Origin: Streptomyces sp. ISL-96 | GTDB taxonomy: Bacteria; Actinomycetota; Actinomycetes; Streptomycetales; Streptomycetaceae | Length of the DNA stretch: 44,127 bases | Assembly: GCF_018614035.1 (NCBI RefSeq) | Contig: NZ_JAGGPA010000054.1 | Coordinates: 1 to 44,127 of the forward strand | Direction: 5' to 3' | Shown: positions 8,596-17,900 of the stretch, piece by piece | How positions within the stretch are numbered: the stretch's first letter is position 1 | How the letters are laid out: each line of letters begins with the position of its first letter | Notes under the pieces: generated by a model | What the model was told of the DNA's origin: nothing | Databases searched by the model: none | What the model saw: the letters and a program-made list of their open reading frames with translations, nothing else | Position numbers and translations under genes: made by a program

Positions 8596-9762
8596 TCAGT
8601 ATGTGGTCGAGCGAGTGAGGTCGTCGTGCAGCTGGTTGAACAAATCCGTGACTCGGTCGTCGCTGACACCGACGCTGTGGCAGTAGTCGGCAAACAGCTG
8701 CGCAGGCGTCTTGACCGGCTGGTCGACGCCGATCCCTGCCGTGGCGCCGGTGCTTGCATGATCGGGGTGGAGGAGGATCTGAAGTGTGTTGGGAAGGGCT
8801 TCGTACAGGTCGTCGCGTATGCCAGCGTAGGCGGGCTGGGTGACGACGAGTCTCAGGTAGTCCTCGCCGTAGCCGGCGGGGTCGGCGGTCAGTTGGGCGA
8901 CGGTTCCCTCGACGGTGCGCAGTCGGCGGCCGGTCGTGATGGGGATGTCGGTGATCTCTGCGGGGGTGCCGGGGGTTGCCTCGACGAGGCAGACGACGTG
9001 GGTGTTGTTCTGCTCGCCGAAGTCGATGGCGTAGGGGGAGCCGCTGTAGTGCACCGGGCAGGCGGCGGGGATCTGTTGTCGGCGGTGCAAGTGCCCCAGG
9101 GCCACGTAGTGGGCCTCGACGGGGAAGATAGCGGCGGGCACGTGGTATTCCATGATCGACTGGGCGGGTCGCTCACCGCCGCCGAAGGCGCCGCCGGTGC
9201 AGGTCAGGTGGGCCATGATGATGTTGACGGCGTCCGGGGTAAACGCCCCGGTCAGATTGGCGAGGACATCGCGGACGAGTTGGTCGTAAGCGCCGACGTT
9301 CTGCGACGGGGTGTTGGCGATGATCTCCGCGGCCCGGACGGCGTAGCGCTGGGAGAGGAACGGCAGGACGGCGACGTTGACGGCCTCGTTGGTGGACTTG
9401 GCGCGGAAGGTGTGCACGCCGCCCTTGGTGGCCGGTCTGGCCTGTCCGTAGAGGTGGATGCCGGCGACGTCCATCAGCGGCCGGTAGGCCTCGAATGTGG
9501 CGCCGTGGTCGTGGTTGCCGGCGATGACGACGACTTCGATGTTCTGCTTGGCCAGGTGCAGCAGGGTCCGCACGATCAGCTTCTGGGCGTCCGCGGTCGG
9601 CGCGGCGTTTTCGTAGATATCTCCGGCTATGAGGACGGCGTCGACCTCGTTGTCGATCGCGATCTGGGTGATCTCTCGCAGGACGCGTGTCTGCTCCTCG
9701 AGCCGGTTGCGGCCCTTGAGGGTTTTACCGACGTGCCAGTCGGAGGTGTGAAGGAACTTCAC
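8596..9762 (-). CDS. sbcD: SbcD/Mre11-like metallophosphoesterase nuclease
   Basis: 388 residues from GTG at 9762, with AAAGGA about 9 bases upstream. Calcineurin-type phosphoesterase motifs are intact: TSDWH (D8, H10), AGDIYE (D48), AGNHDHG (82-87), an IIMAHLTC histidine and ALGHLHRR. These residues bind the two metals used by Mre11/SbcD to cut DNA ends, hairpins and protein-blocked ends. The C-terminal ~130 residues correspond to the capping and Rad50-binding region. It lies between herA (75-bp gap) and sbcC (35-bp gap), all on one strand, so the four proteins are probably made together. Confidence 0.92.
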   Translation of the reverse strand: MKFLHTSDWHVGKTLKGRNRLEEQTRVLREITQIAIDNEVDAVLIAGDIYENAAPTADAQKLIVRTLLHLAKQNIEVVVIAGNHDHGATFEAYRPLMDVAGIHLYGQARPATKGGVHTFRAKSTNEAVNVAVLPFLSQRYAVRAAEIIANTPSQNVGAYDQLVRDVLANLTGAFTPDAVNIIMAHLTCTGGAFGGGERPAQSIMEYHVPAAIFPVEAHYVALGHLHRRQQIPAACPVHYSGSPYAIDFGEQNNTHVVCLVEATPGTPAEITDIPITTGRRLRTVEGTVAQLTADPAGYGEDYLRLVVTQPAYAGIRDDLYEALPNTLQILLHPDHASTGATAGIGVDQPVKTPAQLFADYCHSVGVSDDRVTDLFNQLHDDLTRSTTY

Positions 9763-9837
9763 GGCGTGGGTCCTTTACGGGTGGCTGAGGCAGAGCAGCG
9801 TGGCGCGTTGGCGCGCCGAGGAGGGAGGTGGCGGACG

Positions 9838-11736
9838 TCAGTAAGGCGGCTCGTCGATGGCGCCGTCGTCGATGGCGTCGGGCCACGAATCGCTCTCGGC
9901 CTGGGGCAGCCTGCTGAACGGGTCCGGTCGCACCGTGCTGCCGATGCCCTGGCCGGCTGCGCGGGTGGTGTAGGTGGGGTCGGCGACCTCGGAGAGCCGG
10001 GTGGCCCAGGCGGGGAAGGGGAATTCGACGGCCAGCGGTACCGGGATCTCCGGTTGGGAGATGAACATGGTGCCGGGCCTGGCGAGCGTGGCGCGCTGAC
10101 GCTGAGAGGCGGGCAGGAAGCCGTACTCGGGGCGGCCAGCCTCGGCCGCGTCGAGCCGGCCGACGATTTTGATCGAGGAGTTCGACACGATGCGCCGCTC
10201 CACCTCAGAGGCGGTCTGCTGGGCGCCGATGAGGATGATGCCGAGCGAGCGGCCGCGTTCGGCGATGTCCAGCAGTACGTCCTTGATCGGGGAGGATCCC
10301 TCGCGGGGCGCGTACTTGTTGAGCTCGTCGACCATCGTGAACAGCAGCCCGCCCGGGCCGGCTTGCTCCTTGCGGTCGGTCTCTGCGGCCAGCACGACAC
10401 CGACGACGAACCGCTGGGCCCGCTCCGGCAGGTTATGCAGGTCCACCACGGTGACCTGCTGCTGCGAAGTGTCGATGGAGTGCGCAACCGGGCGGTCGGT
10501 GACCGTGCTCAGGTCGCCGCGCAGCAAGGGCCCGAGCGGCCTCTGGGACGACCGCAGCCGTCGCACGAACGCATTCACCGTGCCCAGGCCGATGGCCGGG
10601 CCCGCCCAGTCCGCGCGGGTGACGTCGTCGGTGACCTTGTCGCAGATGAAGTCGACCAGGTCCGGCCAGGTGCGGAGGGTGTTCCCGTCGATGGTGACCG
10701 CGCCGTCGTTCCCGGCGGCCTGGGCCTCGCGGCGCAGCCGGCTGGTGACCTGGTGCACGACGATCGTGTACTGGTTCTTCTCGTCCTCGACGTCCGCGAA
10801 CACGTAGGGCAGCAGCTCGCGTTCGCAGAACTCATGCAGGGTCCACCAGAAGGCGGTGACGCCGCTGGTCCTGCCGGTGACGTGGGGGCGGCCGGTAGTG
10901 TCGCCGGGCAGTGGCGGGGCGTAAAAGCCAGCCGAGGCGAAGGGGCGGGCGGGCAGGCCGAGTTGGGCGTACGCGGCTCGCAGAGTGTCGTCGAGGCGGG
11001 CGTTGGGCTGGTCGACGAACAGCAGGTCCTCGCCCTTGACCGAGAAGATCAGGGCCTTGGCGTTGACCGCGCGGGCGCCCAGGGCGCCCGAGGTGAACAG
11101 CGAGTGCAGCAAAAACAGCGCGAAGCTGGTCTTGGTTGCCACCCCTGAGATGCCCGAGATCGATACGTGGGCGCCGCGGGTGCCGTCAAGGAATTCGAGG
11201 TTGAGATAGATCGGTTCGCCGTCACGGCCGATGCCGGCGGGGACGCGCGCGTCCATCCGGTCGAAGTACAGGGCGGCGTCCCGGGCAGTGCCTGCGGCCC
11301 GGATGGCGACTTCGCCGGGGCGTGGCGGGACGTAGCACTCGGGGTCGACACGAGTGGTCGTGACCTCGGCGATCTCCTGCACGTTCGCCGGCAAGATTCC
11401 GTCGGCGATGAGGAACACGTCTGAGCCAAACGCGGCACCTTCGTGGCGGGCAACCACCTCGGTGACCACACCGGAGGTGACGATCGTGCCGCGGCCGGGG
11501 ATTTCTCGCCGGGTGCTGACCACGTCGTCGAGTTGCAGATAGGCATCCGGGGAAAGCGCAACATGGAACTTCAAGGGAGTGGAGTCCTCGGTACCTGCGA
11601 CCTTCCCCACCTCCTGTTCGTCCTCGCTGCTGGTGAGGAGGCCGCCCGCGGACGGCTGCCGGCCGGTCGCGGGTGCGGAACTGCGGCCGAATACAGCGCT
11701 GTCAGCGCCGCGGGGCTCGGAGTCGGTGTCGGTCAT
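9838..11736 (-). CDS. herA: HerA-like hexameric DNA translocase (DUF87/FtsK-HerA ATPase)
   Basis: About 632 residues. ATG at 11736 is preferred because CAGGGAA lies 7 bases upstream; an upstream in-frame GTG (11793) has no ribosome site. The N-terminal part has the small beta-barrel expected of HerA (GTIVTSGVVTEVVARHEG). The nucleotide-binding loop reads SGISGVATKTS, keeping the Lys-Thr but lacking the usual Gly before Lys. Walker B is LLFTMVDELNKYAP, followed by the HerA-type ERGRSLGIILIGAQQTASEV and IVSNSSIKIVGR. HerA hexamers pump DNA and activate NurA. First gene of the operon, reading leftward from the divergent region shared with jetA. The acidic tail (DSWPDAIDDGAIDE) is unusual and could contact a partner. 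Confidence 0.85.
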   Translation of the reverse strand: MTDTDSEPRGADSAVFGRSSAPATGRQPSAGGLLTSSEDEQEVGKVAGTEDSTPLKFHVALSPDAYLQLDDVVSTRREIPGRGTIVTSGVVTEVVARHEGAAFGSDVFLIADGILPANVQEIAEVTTTRVDPECYVPPRPGEVAIRAAGTARDAALYFDRMDARVPAGIGRDGEPIYLNLEFLDGTRGAHVSISGISGVATKTSFALFLLHSLFTSGALGARAVNAKALIFSVKGEDLLFVDQPNARLDDTLRAAYAQLGLPARPFASAGFYAPPLPGDTTGRPHVTGRTSGVTAFWWTLHEFCERELLPYVFADVEDEKNQYTIVVHQVTSRLRREAQAAGNDGAVTIDGNTLRTWPDLVDFICDKVTDDVTRADWAGPAIGLGTVNAFVRRLRSSQRPLGPLLRGDLSTVTDRPVAHSIDTSQQQVTVVDLHNLPERAQRFVVGVVLAAETDRKEQAGPGGLLFTMVDELNKYAPREGSSPIKDVLLDIAERGRSLGIILIGAQQTASEVERRIVSNSSIKIVGRLDAAEAGRPEYGFLPASQRQRATLARPGTMFISQPEIPVPLAVEFPFPAWATRLSEVADPTYTTRAAGQGIGSTVRPDPFSRLPQAESDSWPDAIDDGAIDEPPY

Positions 11737-12103
11737 CGGCCGTTCCCTGTATCGGTCTTGCGGTGTCGGACGCTGCCCGCTGGCGGTGAACACCGATCGG
11801 GGCGCCGAAACATCGGACGGTAACTACGAGTACAGACCGTAACTAACGGGATGCCTGCTGCGAGGGGTTTTGTCGATAGCAGAGAGAAATCAGGGCAGGC
11901 CTGAGGGCTGTGCACAGTGCAAGGGCCGGAGACACTCGCGTCGGCGGACGGCTTCCGCTAGCCGCCCCGGGCTGGCACTTTGTCAAAAGGCGATCATTTT
12001 CGGTCCATGGTGATCAATCGCCGGGAAGTAGAGTCTTCCCGCCCTAATCTGACCGTCGGTACCTTCCTGGCCCCTGCGGCCCGGAGCCAGAGGGGGGACG
12101 GGA
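11737..12103. promoter_or_regulatory. Divergent control region between herA and jetA
   Basis: No gene is seen here. The region must hold promoters for both defence operons. Visible elements: a direct repeat GTAACTA at 11820-11826 and 11839-11845, 19 bp apart, about 85-110 bp upstream of the herA ATG; an inverted repeat GGCGAT/ATCGCC (11989-11994 with 12017-12022) enclosing TGATCA (12011-12016); and next to it a perfect inverted repeat GGGAAG-TAGAGT-CTTCCC (12023-12040), about 64-81 bp upstream of jetA. The paired palindromes are reasonable operator candidates. No regulator gene is adjacent, and no -10/-35 pair is clear enough to call. The jetA ribosome site AGGGGGG is at 12091-12097. Confidence 0.5.
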
Positions 12104-13723
12104 ATGGAGGAGGGCTACTTCGGGGGCGAAGACGGCTCCGAAGACGAGTCAGACGAGCGGCGCGATCTCTTCAGGTATGTGACGGTCGACAATGTCCATA
12201 ATGCGGCCGAATACCTCGCCATCATGGACCAGTTCACGCAGACACTGCTGACCGATCTGTCCGCCGCGGAGGTCAGCGAGGCACTGGCGAAACGCGGTAT
12301 CACCCTGTCCCCGGAGGATGCGGAGGCCCGCTGCGCCAGCCTGGTCCGCTGGAAGAACCTCATGCCCTCCGCACGCGACCCCCGTGTCCCCACAGTCGCC
12401 GCGCTGCGCCACACCCGGGCCCGTTTCCAGGTCACCCGGCTCGGCGGCACGGTCCACCGGCAGGTCACCAAAGTCCTGAAGATGCGCGACGGCGCGCGGG
12501 AGGTGGCCCGCGAACTGCTCGGCAGCATGGCAGCGTTGCTGTCGAAGATCTTCCGCCAGGCACGCCATCCCCGCACCATCGACGCCGAGGCCCTGGCGGC
12601 CGATGTCACGACCGTCTTCACCAACCAGGCGTACTTCGCCGACAGCATCCGCGACTTCTACGCCTACCTGTCGTCCGTGCTGGTCCGCTACGACCTGGCC
12701 GGTGAGGAGTACGCGTCGTTCAAGGGCCTGCTGCTGGAGTACGTCCACCTCATCGACACCGACGTCTCCCGGCACTCCCCCGCGGTCCTGAAATGCCTGG
12801 ATGACCTCCAGCCGGTCCTGGACCACGTCCTGAACGCCCTGGACAGCCTGCCGGGCCTGGCTTCCGCGGACGGCGCCCCCGTCGAGCGGCTGCCTGGACG
12901 GCAGCACAACGACTGGGCGGAACTGCAGGCCTGGTACAGCGGCGGCGAGGGCGGCTTGTCCGGCCCGGCTCAGCTGCGGGCCGCAGCCGAGTCCGCTCTG
13001 GGGCAGCTGCTCACCAACGCACGGCGCATGCTCACCCCCGGCGGCACCGGAGGAGCCAGGCGCAGCGACCTGATGCACCTGGCCGGCCTGTTCGCGCAGG
13101 CCAGTGTCGAAGAGGCCCACCGCGGCTTCTCGGCCGCCTTCGGCGCCTACCCCGCGCGTCATGTGAGTTTCGGGCCCGAGGAGGCCGACCCCCGCGACAC
13201 CCCTTCGACGTCGTGGTGGGACGCCGGCCCGGTGGATGTCCCGGTCTCCTTGCGGGAGCGCGGCGACCGCACCGCGCGCGGACGCACCGCGCGGGTGCCC
13301 GACCCGGGCATGGACATCACCCGTCTGCAGGAAGAGGCCGCGCAGGAACTCGCGGCCCGCCAGACGGCCGGGGCCGAACTCGCCGCTGCCGGTGTGCTGG
13401 ACGGAGCGCACCTCACTCCGGCGGCCCGTGATCTGCTGCTGGAACTGGTGTCCATGGCGCTGGCCAAGGAACTCAGCCCGTCACAAGCCGTGCGCGTGGA
13501 GGACATCGATCTCCATGTCGCCGTGGACGTCGCGGAGTCGGACACCGACACCGTGATCAGATCGGACGACGGCGACACGACCTTCTTGCGTCTGGCTCTC
13601 AAAGCCTCGGCCGCCGACGAGGCCCGCCCCGGTGATGCAGCGGGTGAGAGTGCGGCAGACGAACTCACCGTCGGCGCAGGCGAGGACCGGCAGCCGCCCT
13701 CGGCGGCAGGAGGCGTCCGGTGA
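12104..13723 (+). CDS. jetA: JetA-like Wadjet subunit (DUF2397/TIGR02677)
   Basis: 539 residues; ATG at 12104 with AGGGGGG 6-7 bases upstream. The N-terminus (YVTVDNVHNAAEYLAIMDQF, then a winged-helix stretch with SLVRWKNL and RFQVTRLGG) fits TIGR02677, the kleisin-like subunit of TIGR02677-02680 Wadjet systems. In Wadjet the JetA kleisin bridges the JetC ATPase heads with JetB. The middle is helical; the C-terminus has an acidic low-complexity tail. The stop overlaps the next start (GTGA), so the operon is translationally coupled. The call rests on the N-terminal pattern plus the order and coupling of all four genes. Confidence 0.85.
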   Translation: MEEGYFGGEDGSEDESDERRDLFRYVTVDNVHNAAEYLAIMDQFTQTLLTDLSAAEVSEALAKRGITLSPEDAEARCASLVRWKNLMPSARDPRVPTVAALRHTRARFQVTRLGGTVHRQVTKVLKMRDGAREVARELLGSMAALLSKIFRQARHPRTIDAEALAADVTTVFTNQAYFADSIRDFYAYLSSVLVRYDLAGEEYASFKGLLLEYVHLIDTDVSRHSPAVLKCLDDLQPVLDHVLNALDSLPGLASADGAPVERLPGRQHNDWAELQAWYSGGEGGLSGPAQLRAAAESALGQLLTNARRMLTPGGTGGARRSDLMHLAGLFAQASVEEAHRGFSAAFGAYPARHVSFGPEEADPRDTPSTSWWDAGPVDVPVSLRERGDRTARGRTARVPDPGMDITRLQEEAAQELAARQTAGAELAAAGVLDGAHLTPAARDLLLELVSMALAKELSPSQAVRVEDIDLHVAVDVAESDTDTVIRSDDGDTTFLRLALKASAADEARPGDAAGESAADELTVGAGEDRQPPSAAGGVR

Positions 13724-14997
13724 GTGTGGACAACAGGCCGGCCGGCTCCACCGCTCAGCACGAGGCGGCGGAGCGGCGTCTGGCAGCCCGTACCCTGCTG
13801 GCCCGCCCGGTGCTGACGTCGCACCGGCAGCCGGACGAGCTGGCCGTGGTCCGCAGGCATTCCGCCGCGCTGCGCTCCGCCTTCGCCAAGCTCCTGGGGT
13901 ATCACCTCATCGTCGAGACCTCCTTTGCCCGGCTGGTGAAGACGCCTCCGAGCCCGGACGGTCCGCTGCGGCCCGTCCAGCGGGGAGACAGCCCGCCCTT
14001 CACCCCGCAGACCTATGCGCTGTTCTCGCTGGCCTGTGCCGCGTTGCTCACGCCCGGTACCGGTGAGTGGCTGCTGATCTCCTCGCTGGTCGAGCAGGTA
14101 CGGGCCGATGCCGCCTCGGCCGGTGTCGAACTGCGCGACACGCCCTCGGAAAACCGCCGCCTGGTCCAGGCCGTCGGGCTTCTTATCGACTGGGGTGTGC
14201 TGACCGAGACCGACGGATCGCTGTCCGCCTGGAGTGAACGGCGCGAGGAGGGGGTGCTGCAGATCCACCGCCCCCTGCTGCCGCACGTGCTGCCCCGCCC
14301 GTTGCGCAATGTGGCCTCCCTGGCCGACCTGGCGGATCAGCTGCCGAGCGGAGCGTCCGAGCCCCGGCGCAGTCTGCGGCGCCGTCTGGTAGAGAACCCG
14401 CTGGTGAAGCGGGAAGAGCTCCCGGAGGACGAGCGTGATGTCCTCTCCCGGGAACGCTCGGAGCTGACGCGCCTTCTGGAGGAGCACTTCGGGCTGACGC
14501 TGGAGGTCAGAGCGGAGGGGGCTTTGGCCTACGACACCGAAGGAACCCTCAGCGATGTGGTCTATCCGGGCCCGGGTACCGTGCGCCAGGCAGCGCTGCT
14601 GCTGACCGATGCACTGACCGATCTGGCCCGGCCGGCGGCGGGTCACCACGTCCCGGGGACTGCGGCAGATGTGCCGGGCCTGCTGACGCCGTGGGACACG
14701 GTCCGCGGTGAACTGGATGGCCTGGCCTCGCGCTACGCCAAGGCCTGGGCCGGTGCCTACATCGCCGATCCGGCCCGCCTGCAGAAGGAGGTCGTGGCCC
14801 TGCTGGAATCCATGTCGCTGGCCCGCAGCCTGCCCGAAGGACTGGTGCTGCATCCGGCAGCGGCCCGCTACCGGCCCGAACCTCAAGCCCAGCCGACGCG
14901 CGCCGCCCGGCGGTTGGCCGATACACCGCCCGACGCTGCCGGCGCGCCGCCGTCCGACGTGCTGTTCACCGAGTCCTTCCTCAGGGAGGCATTATGA
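13720..14997 (+). CDS. jetB: JetB-like Wadjet subunit (DUF2398/TIGR02678)
   Basis: 425 residues from GTG at 13720, overlapping the jetA stop by 4 bp. The start (AAERRLAARTLLARPVLT, then RRHSAALRSAFAKLLGYHL and FARLVKTPP) matches TIGR02678, the KITE/MukE-like winged-helix subunit that binds the JetA kleisin. Winged-helix-like stretches follow (YALFSLACAALLTPG, AVGLLIDWGVLTETDG). Ends in ATGA shared with jetC. No catalytic residues are expected; its role is structural, within the JetABC loop-extrusion motor. Confidence 0.85.
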   Translation: MSVDNRPAGSTAQHEAAERRLAARTLLARPVLTSHRQPDELAVVRRHSAALRSAFAKLLGYHLIVETSFARLVKTPPSPDGPLRPVQRGDSPPFTPQTYALFSLACAALLTPGTGEWLLISSLVEQVRADAASAGVELRDTPSENRRLVQAVGLLIDWGVLTETDGSLSAWSERREEGVLQIHRPLLPHVLPRPLRNVASLADLADQLPSGASEPRRSLRRRLVENPLVKREELPEDERDVLSRERSELTRLLEEHFGLTLEVRAEGALAYDTEGTLSDVVYPGPGTVRQAALLLTDALTDLARPAAGHHVPGTAADVPGLLTPWDTVRGELDGLASRYAKAWAGAYIADPARLQKEVVALLESMSLARSLPEGLVLHPAAARYRPEPQAQPTRAARRLADTPPDAAGAPPSDVLFTESFLREAL

Positions 14998-17900
14998 GTG
15001 CCCTCGCCTTTCCCGGCCCGCGCACACCCGACAGCCCCGCGGGCGGGCAAGCGCCTGCCCGCGCGGCCCATCCCTACCGGTGGCGGCTGAACCGGGCGGG
15101 AATCGTCAACGTCTGGTTCTACTTCGACCAGCGCTTCGATCTGTCGGGCGGCCGCCTGGTGCTGCGGGGATCGAACGGGTCCGGCAAGTCCCGGGCCCTG
15201 GAGATGCTGCTGCCGTTCGTCCTGGACGCCGACCGGCGCCGCATGGATGCCACCGGTTCCGGCAAAGTCCGGCTGGAGGACCTGATGCGGGCTGGCGGCG
15301 ACGGCCAGGCCAACCGGCTCGGGTACGTGTGGCTGGAGCTCACCCGTGACGTGGAGGACGCCGACGGCGAGCAGCGCACAGAGTTCCTGACCGCAGGCGC
15401 CCTGATCCGCTTCTCGCACAGCGCCGCGGAGGCGAAGGCCTGGTACTTCCTCACCCCCCTGCGGGTCGACGAGGACCTGGTCCTGCTCGACACCAGCCGG
15501 GTCCCGCAGTCGAAAGAAGGCCTGGCCGCCGTCATCGGAGCGGACCGTCTGACCTCATCTCCCGACGTCCACCGCGACCGGGTACGCACGGCCGTCTTCG
15601 GGCTCCACGGCGACCAGGGACGCGAGCGGTATACGGGACTGCTACAGCTGCTGCACACGCTGCGCTCGCCCGACGTGGGCAACCGCATCGACGAAGGCCG
15701 CCTGCCCCAGATCCTTTCCGACGCCCTGCCCCCGCTGTCCGACAAAGCCATCGCCACAGCGGGTGAGGAACTCGACGGGCTGGAAGAGACCCGGGCCGCG
15801 CTGGCCCGGCTGGAAACCGCCTACGGTCACGTCGCCGACTTCCTCAGGGTCTACACCCGTTACGCCACGGGCGTCTGCATCGCCGCCGGTGACCGCACCC
15901 AGTCTGCGGCCGTCCTGGCCCGGGACACCGACACGAGAGCCGCACAGCGGGAGAAGACACACCTCCAGCTCGTCCGCGACCATGCCGACGCCGTAGCCGA
16001 GGTCCGCGAACTAGACGGCTATCGCGACGAGTTGGAAGCAACCGTCGCCGGAATCCGGCAGTCCAGCGAGTACCGGGCCGCCCGCGAACTCAGCGAACGT
16101 CTCAGCACCCTGCAGGCTTTGGAAGCCGCCGCCCGCAACGCCATGGCCACCGCCGAGGGTGCCCGTGACGAAGAACAGCGCACCGCCGACGCGTGCAACG
16201 AAGCGGCCCAGGACGCCAAGAGCGCGGCAGAGGAGGCGGCCCGGATCGTCCAGCAGGTCGGTGAACTCCTGGCGGGGGCAGGTCTCAACACTCCGCTTCC
16301 CGCTGCCCCGCACGTCGAGGTGCGGGAGCCGGAGCCCGTGGTGGAGCCGGTGCGCACCACAGCGGATGCCGACCCGGAGCCCGTCAGCCGCCCGGCGGCA
16401 CTGCGCCTCGTCCCCGCCCTGGACGACATCGCCGCGACCATCGACGCGCTGCTCGGGGCGATCCCCGCGCTGCGCGCGGCTGCGGCCACCCGGGCCCAGC
16501 AGGCAGCCGTACGGGCCGGCGAGGCCCGAGAACTGGTTTCCGCTCTCGAGAAAGTACGGCGCGCACAGGACCGGGCCGAAGACGCCACCGAAGACGCCGT
16601 CGAGGCTGAAGGCAAAGCAGAGCAGGCGGAAGCCAGACGCGATGAAGCGGCAGTGAAGCTGGCCGTGGACTGGCGGACCTGGACGGCATCTGCGCGCTCG
16701 CAGCGCCTGCTGGGCGACGTCGACTGGCACGGCACGGCCGTCGCCGCTCTCCTGGACGATGTCGAAGCCCTCGCTGGTGACGTGCCGGCCGGCCCGGACG
16801 CCGACCGTGAACTGGCCCGCCTGGACGCCCTCGCCCATCAGGTGGCCGCGCCTGCCCGGGCCCTGCACGCACAGCAGACGGCCGCATTGGCCGCACAGGC
16901 ACAGCAGGACAATGCCCAACGTGAGCAGTTGCTGGCCGAAGCCGGGGAACTGCGCCGGGAGCGCGATGTGCCGCCGCCGATGCCGGACTGGCTGGACAGC
17001 CCGGCTGTCGGCGCACCGGCGCTGTGGCAGCTGCTGGAGTTCCGTCCCGAGGTCGACGCGGGGGTGCGGACCGGCGTGGAGGGCGCCCTGCTGGCCTCGG
17101 GGCTGCTGTACGGCGTTCTCACACAGGATGGCGACGTGGTCGCCGAAAGCGGCCAGCTGCTGCTGGGGGCCGGCGGTCCCCCGGCGCTGCGCTCACTGCG
17201 CACGCTGCTGGTCCCGGCCGGGAGCGACAGCAGGGAGGTGGCGCGCGTCAACGCCGTCCTGGATCAGATCGCCCTGAGTCCGGGGCACCCCACCTGGGTG
17301 GTGCCCGACGGCTCGTGGGGCAACGGTCCTCTGAGAGGACGTCACCTGCCCGCAAGCGCCCGCTACATCGGCGCCAGGGCGCGGGCGGCCGTCCGCGCGG
17401 CCCGTCTCGCCGAGATTGACGTCCTGCTCGAACAGTTGCAGCAGGCGGCACAGGAGCGCAGCGAGCAGCAGGACACCCTGGAGGCCGGGCTGCGGGACCT
17501 GGAGAGCCACCTGGTGGAGGCTCCGCGCTCCGTGCAGCTCGCGACGCTGCGCCTGCAGGCCGCCTCAGCCCGCACGGACGCCGTCGCCGCCCGCCGGCAA
17601 GCAGGCGCGCTCGCGGAGGAGGCCCAGCGGATGCAGCGGGCCTGGACGGCCCGCCAGCACAGCCACCGCGAGGTCTGTACGGCCCTGGGAATGCCCGACG
17701 ACGCAGAGGGTCTACGGACCACGCAGGCCTGTGCGGAGCGGTCGCAGACCATGTGCCGGGATGTGGACCGCTCCGGCGAAGCAGTCAAGAAGCATCTCGC
17801 CCGCCGGCAGCTTCTGCTGGCACGCCTGCGCACCGTCCGCGACCGGCGCAGTGAGGCGGAGGGGCACGCCGAGTCGGCAGGCTTGGACTGGTCGCGGGAG

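Noticed and set aside
4176..9762. Ordinary housekeeping sbcCD pair
   Set aside because: The fixed linkage with herA and a nurA-like gene, and the position opposite Wadjet, indicate a specialised set.
8581..11148. 855-codon plus-strand open frame
   Set aside because: Antisense to sbcD and herA, Gly/Val/Asp-rich with no domain; an artefact of high GC.
13159..14886. 575-codon minus-strand open frame
   Set aside because: Antisense to jetA/jetB; Arg/Gln/Gly-rich and not protein-like.
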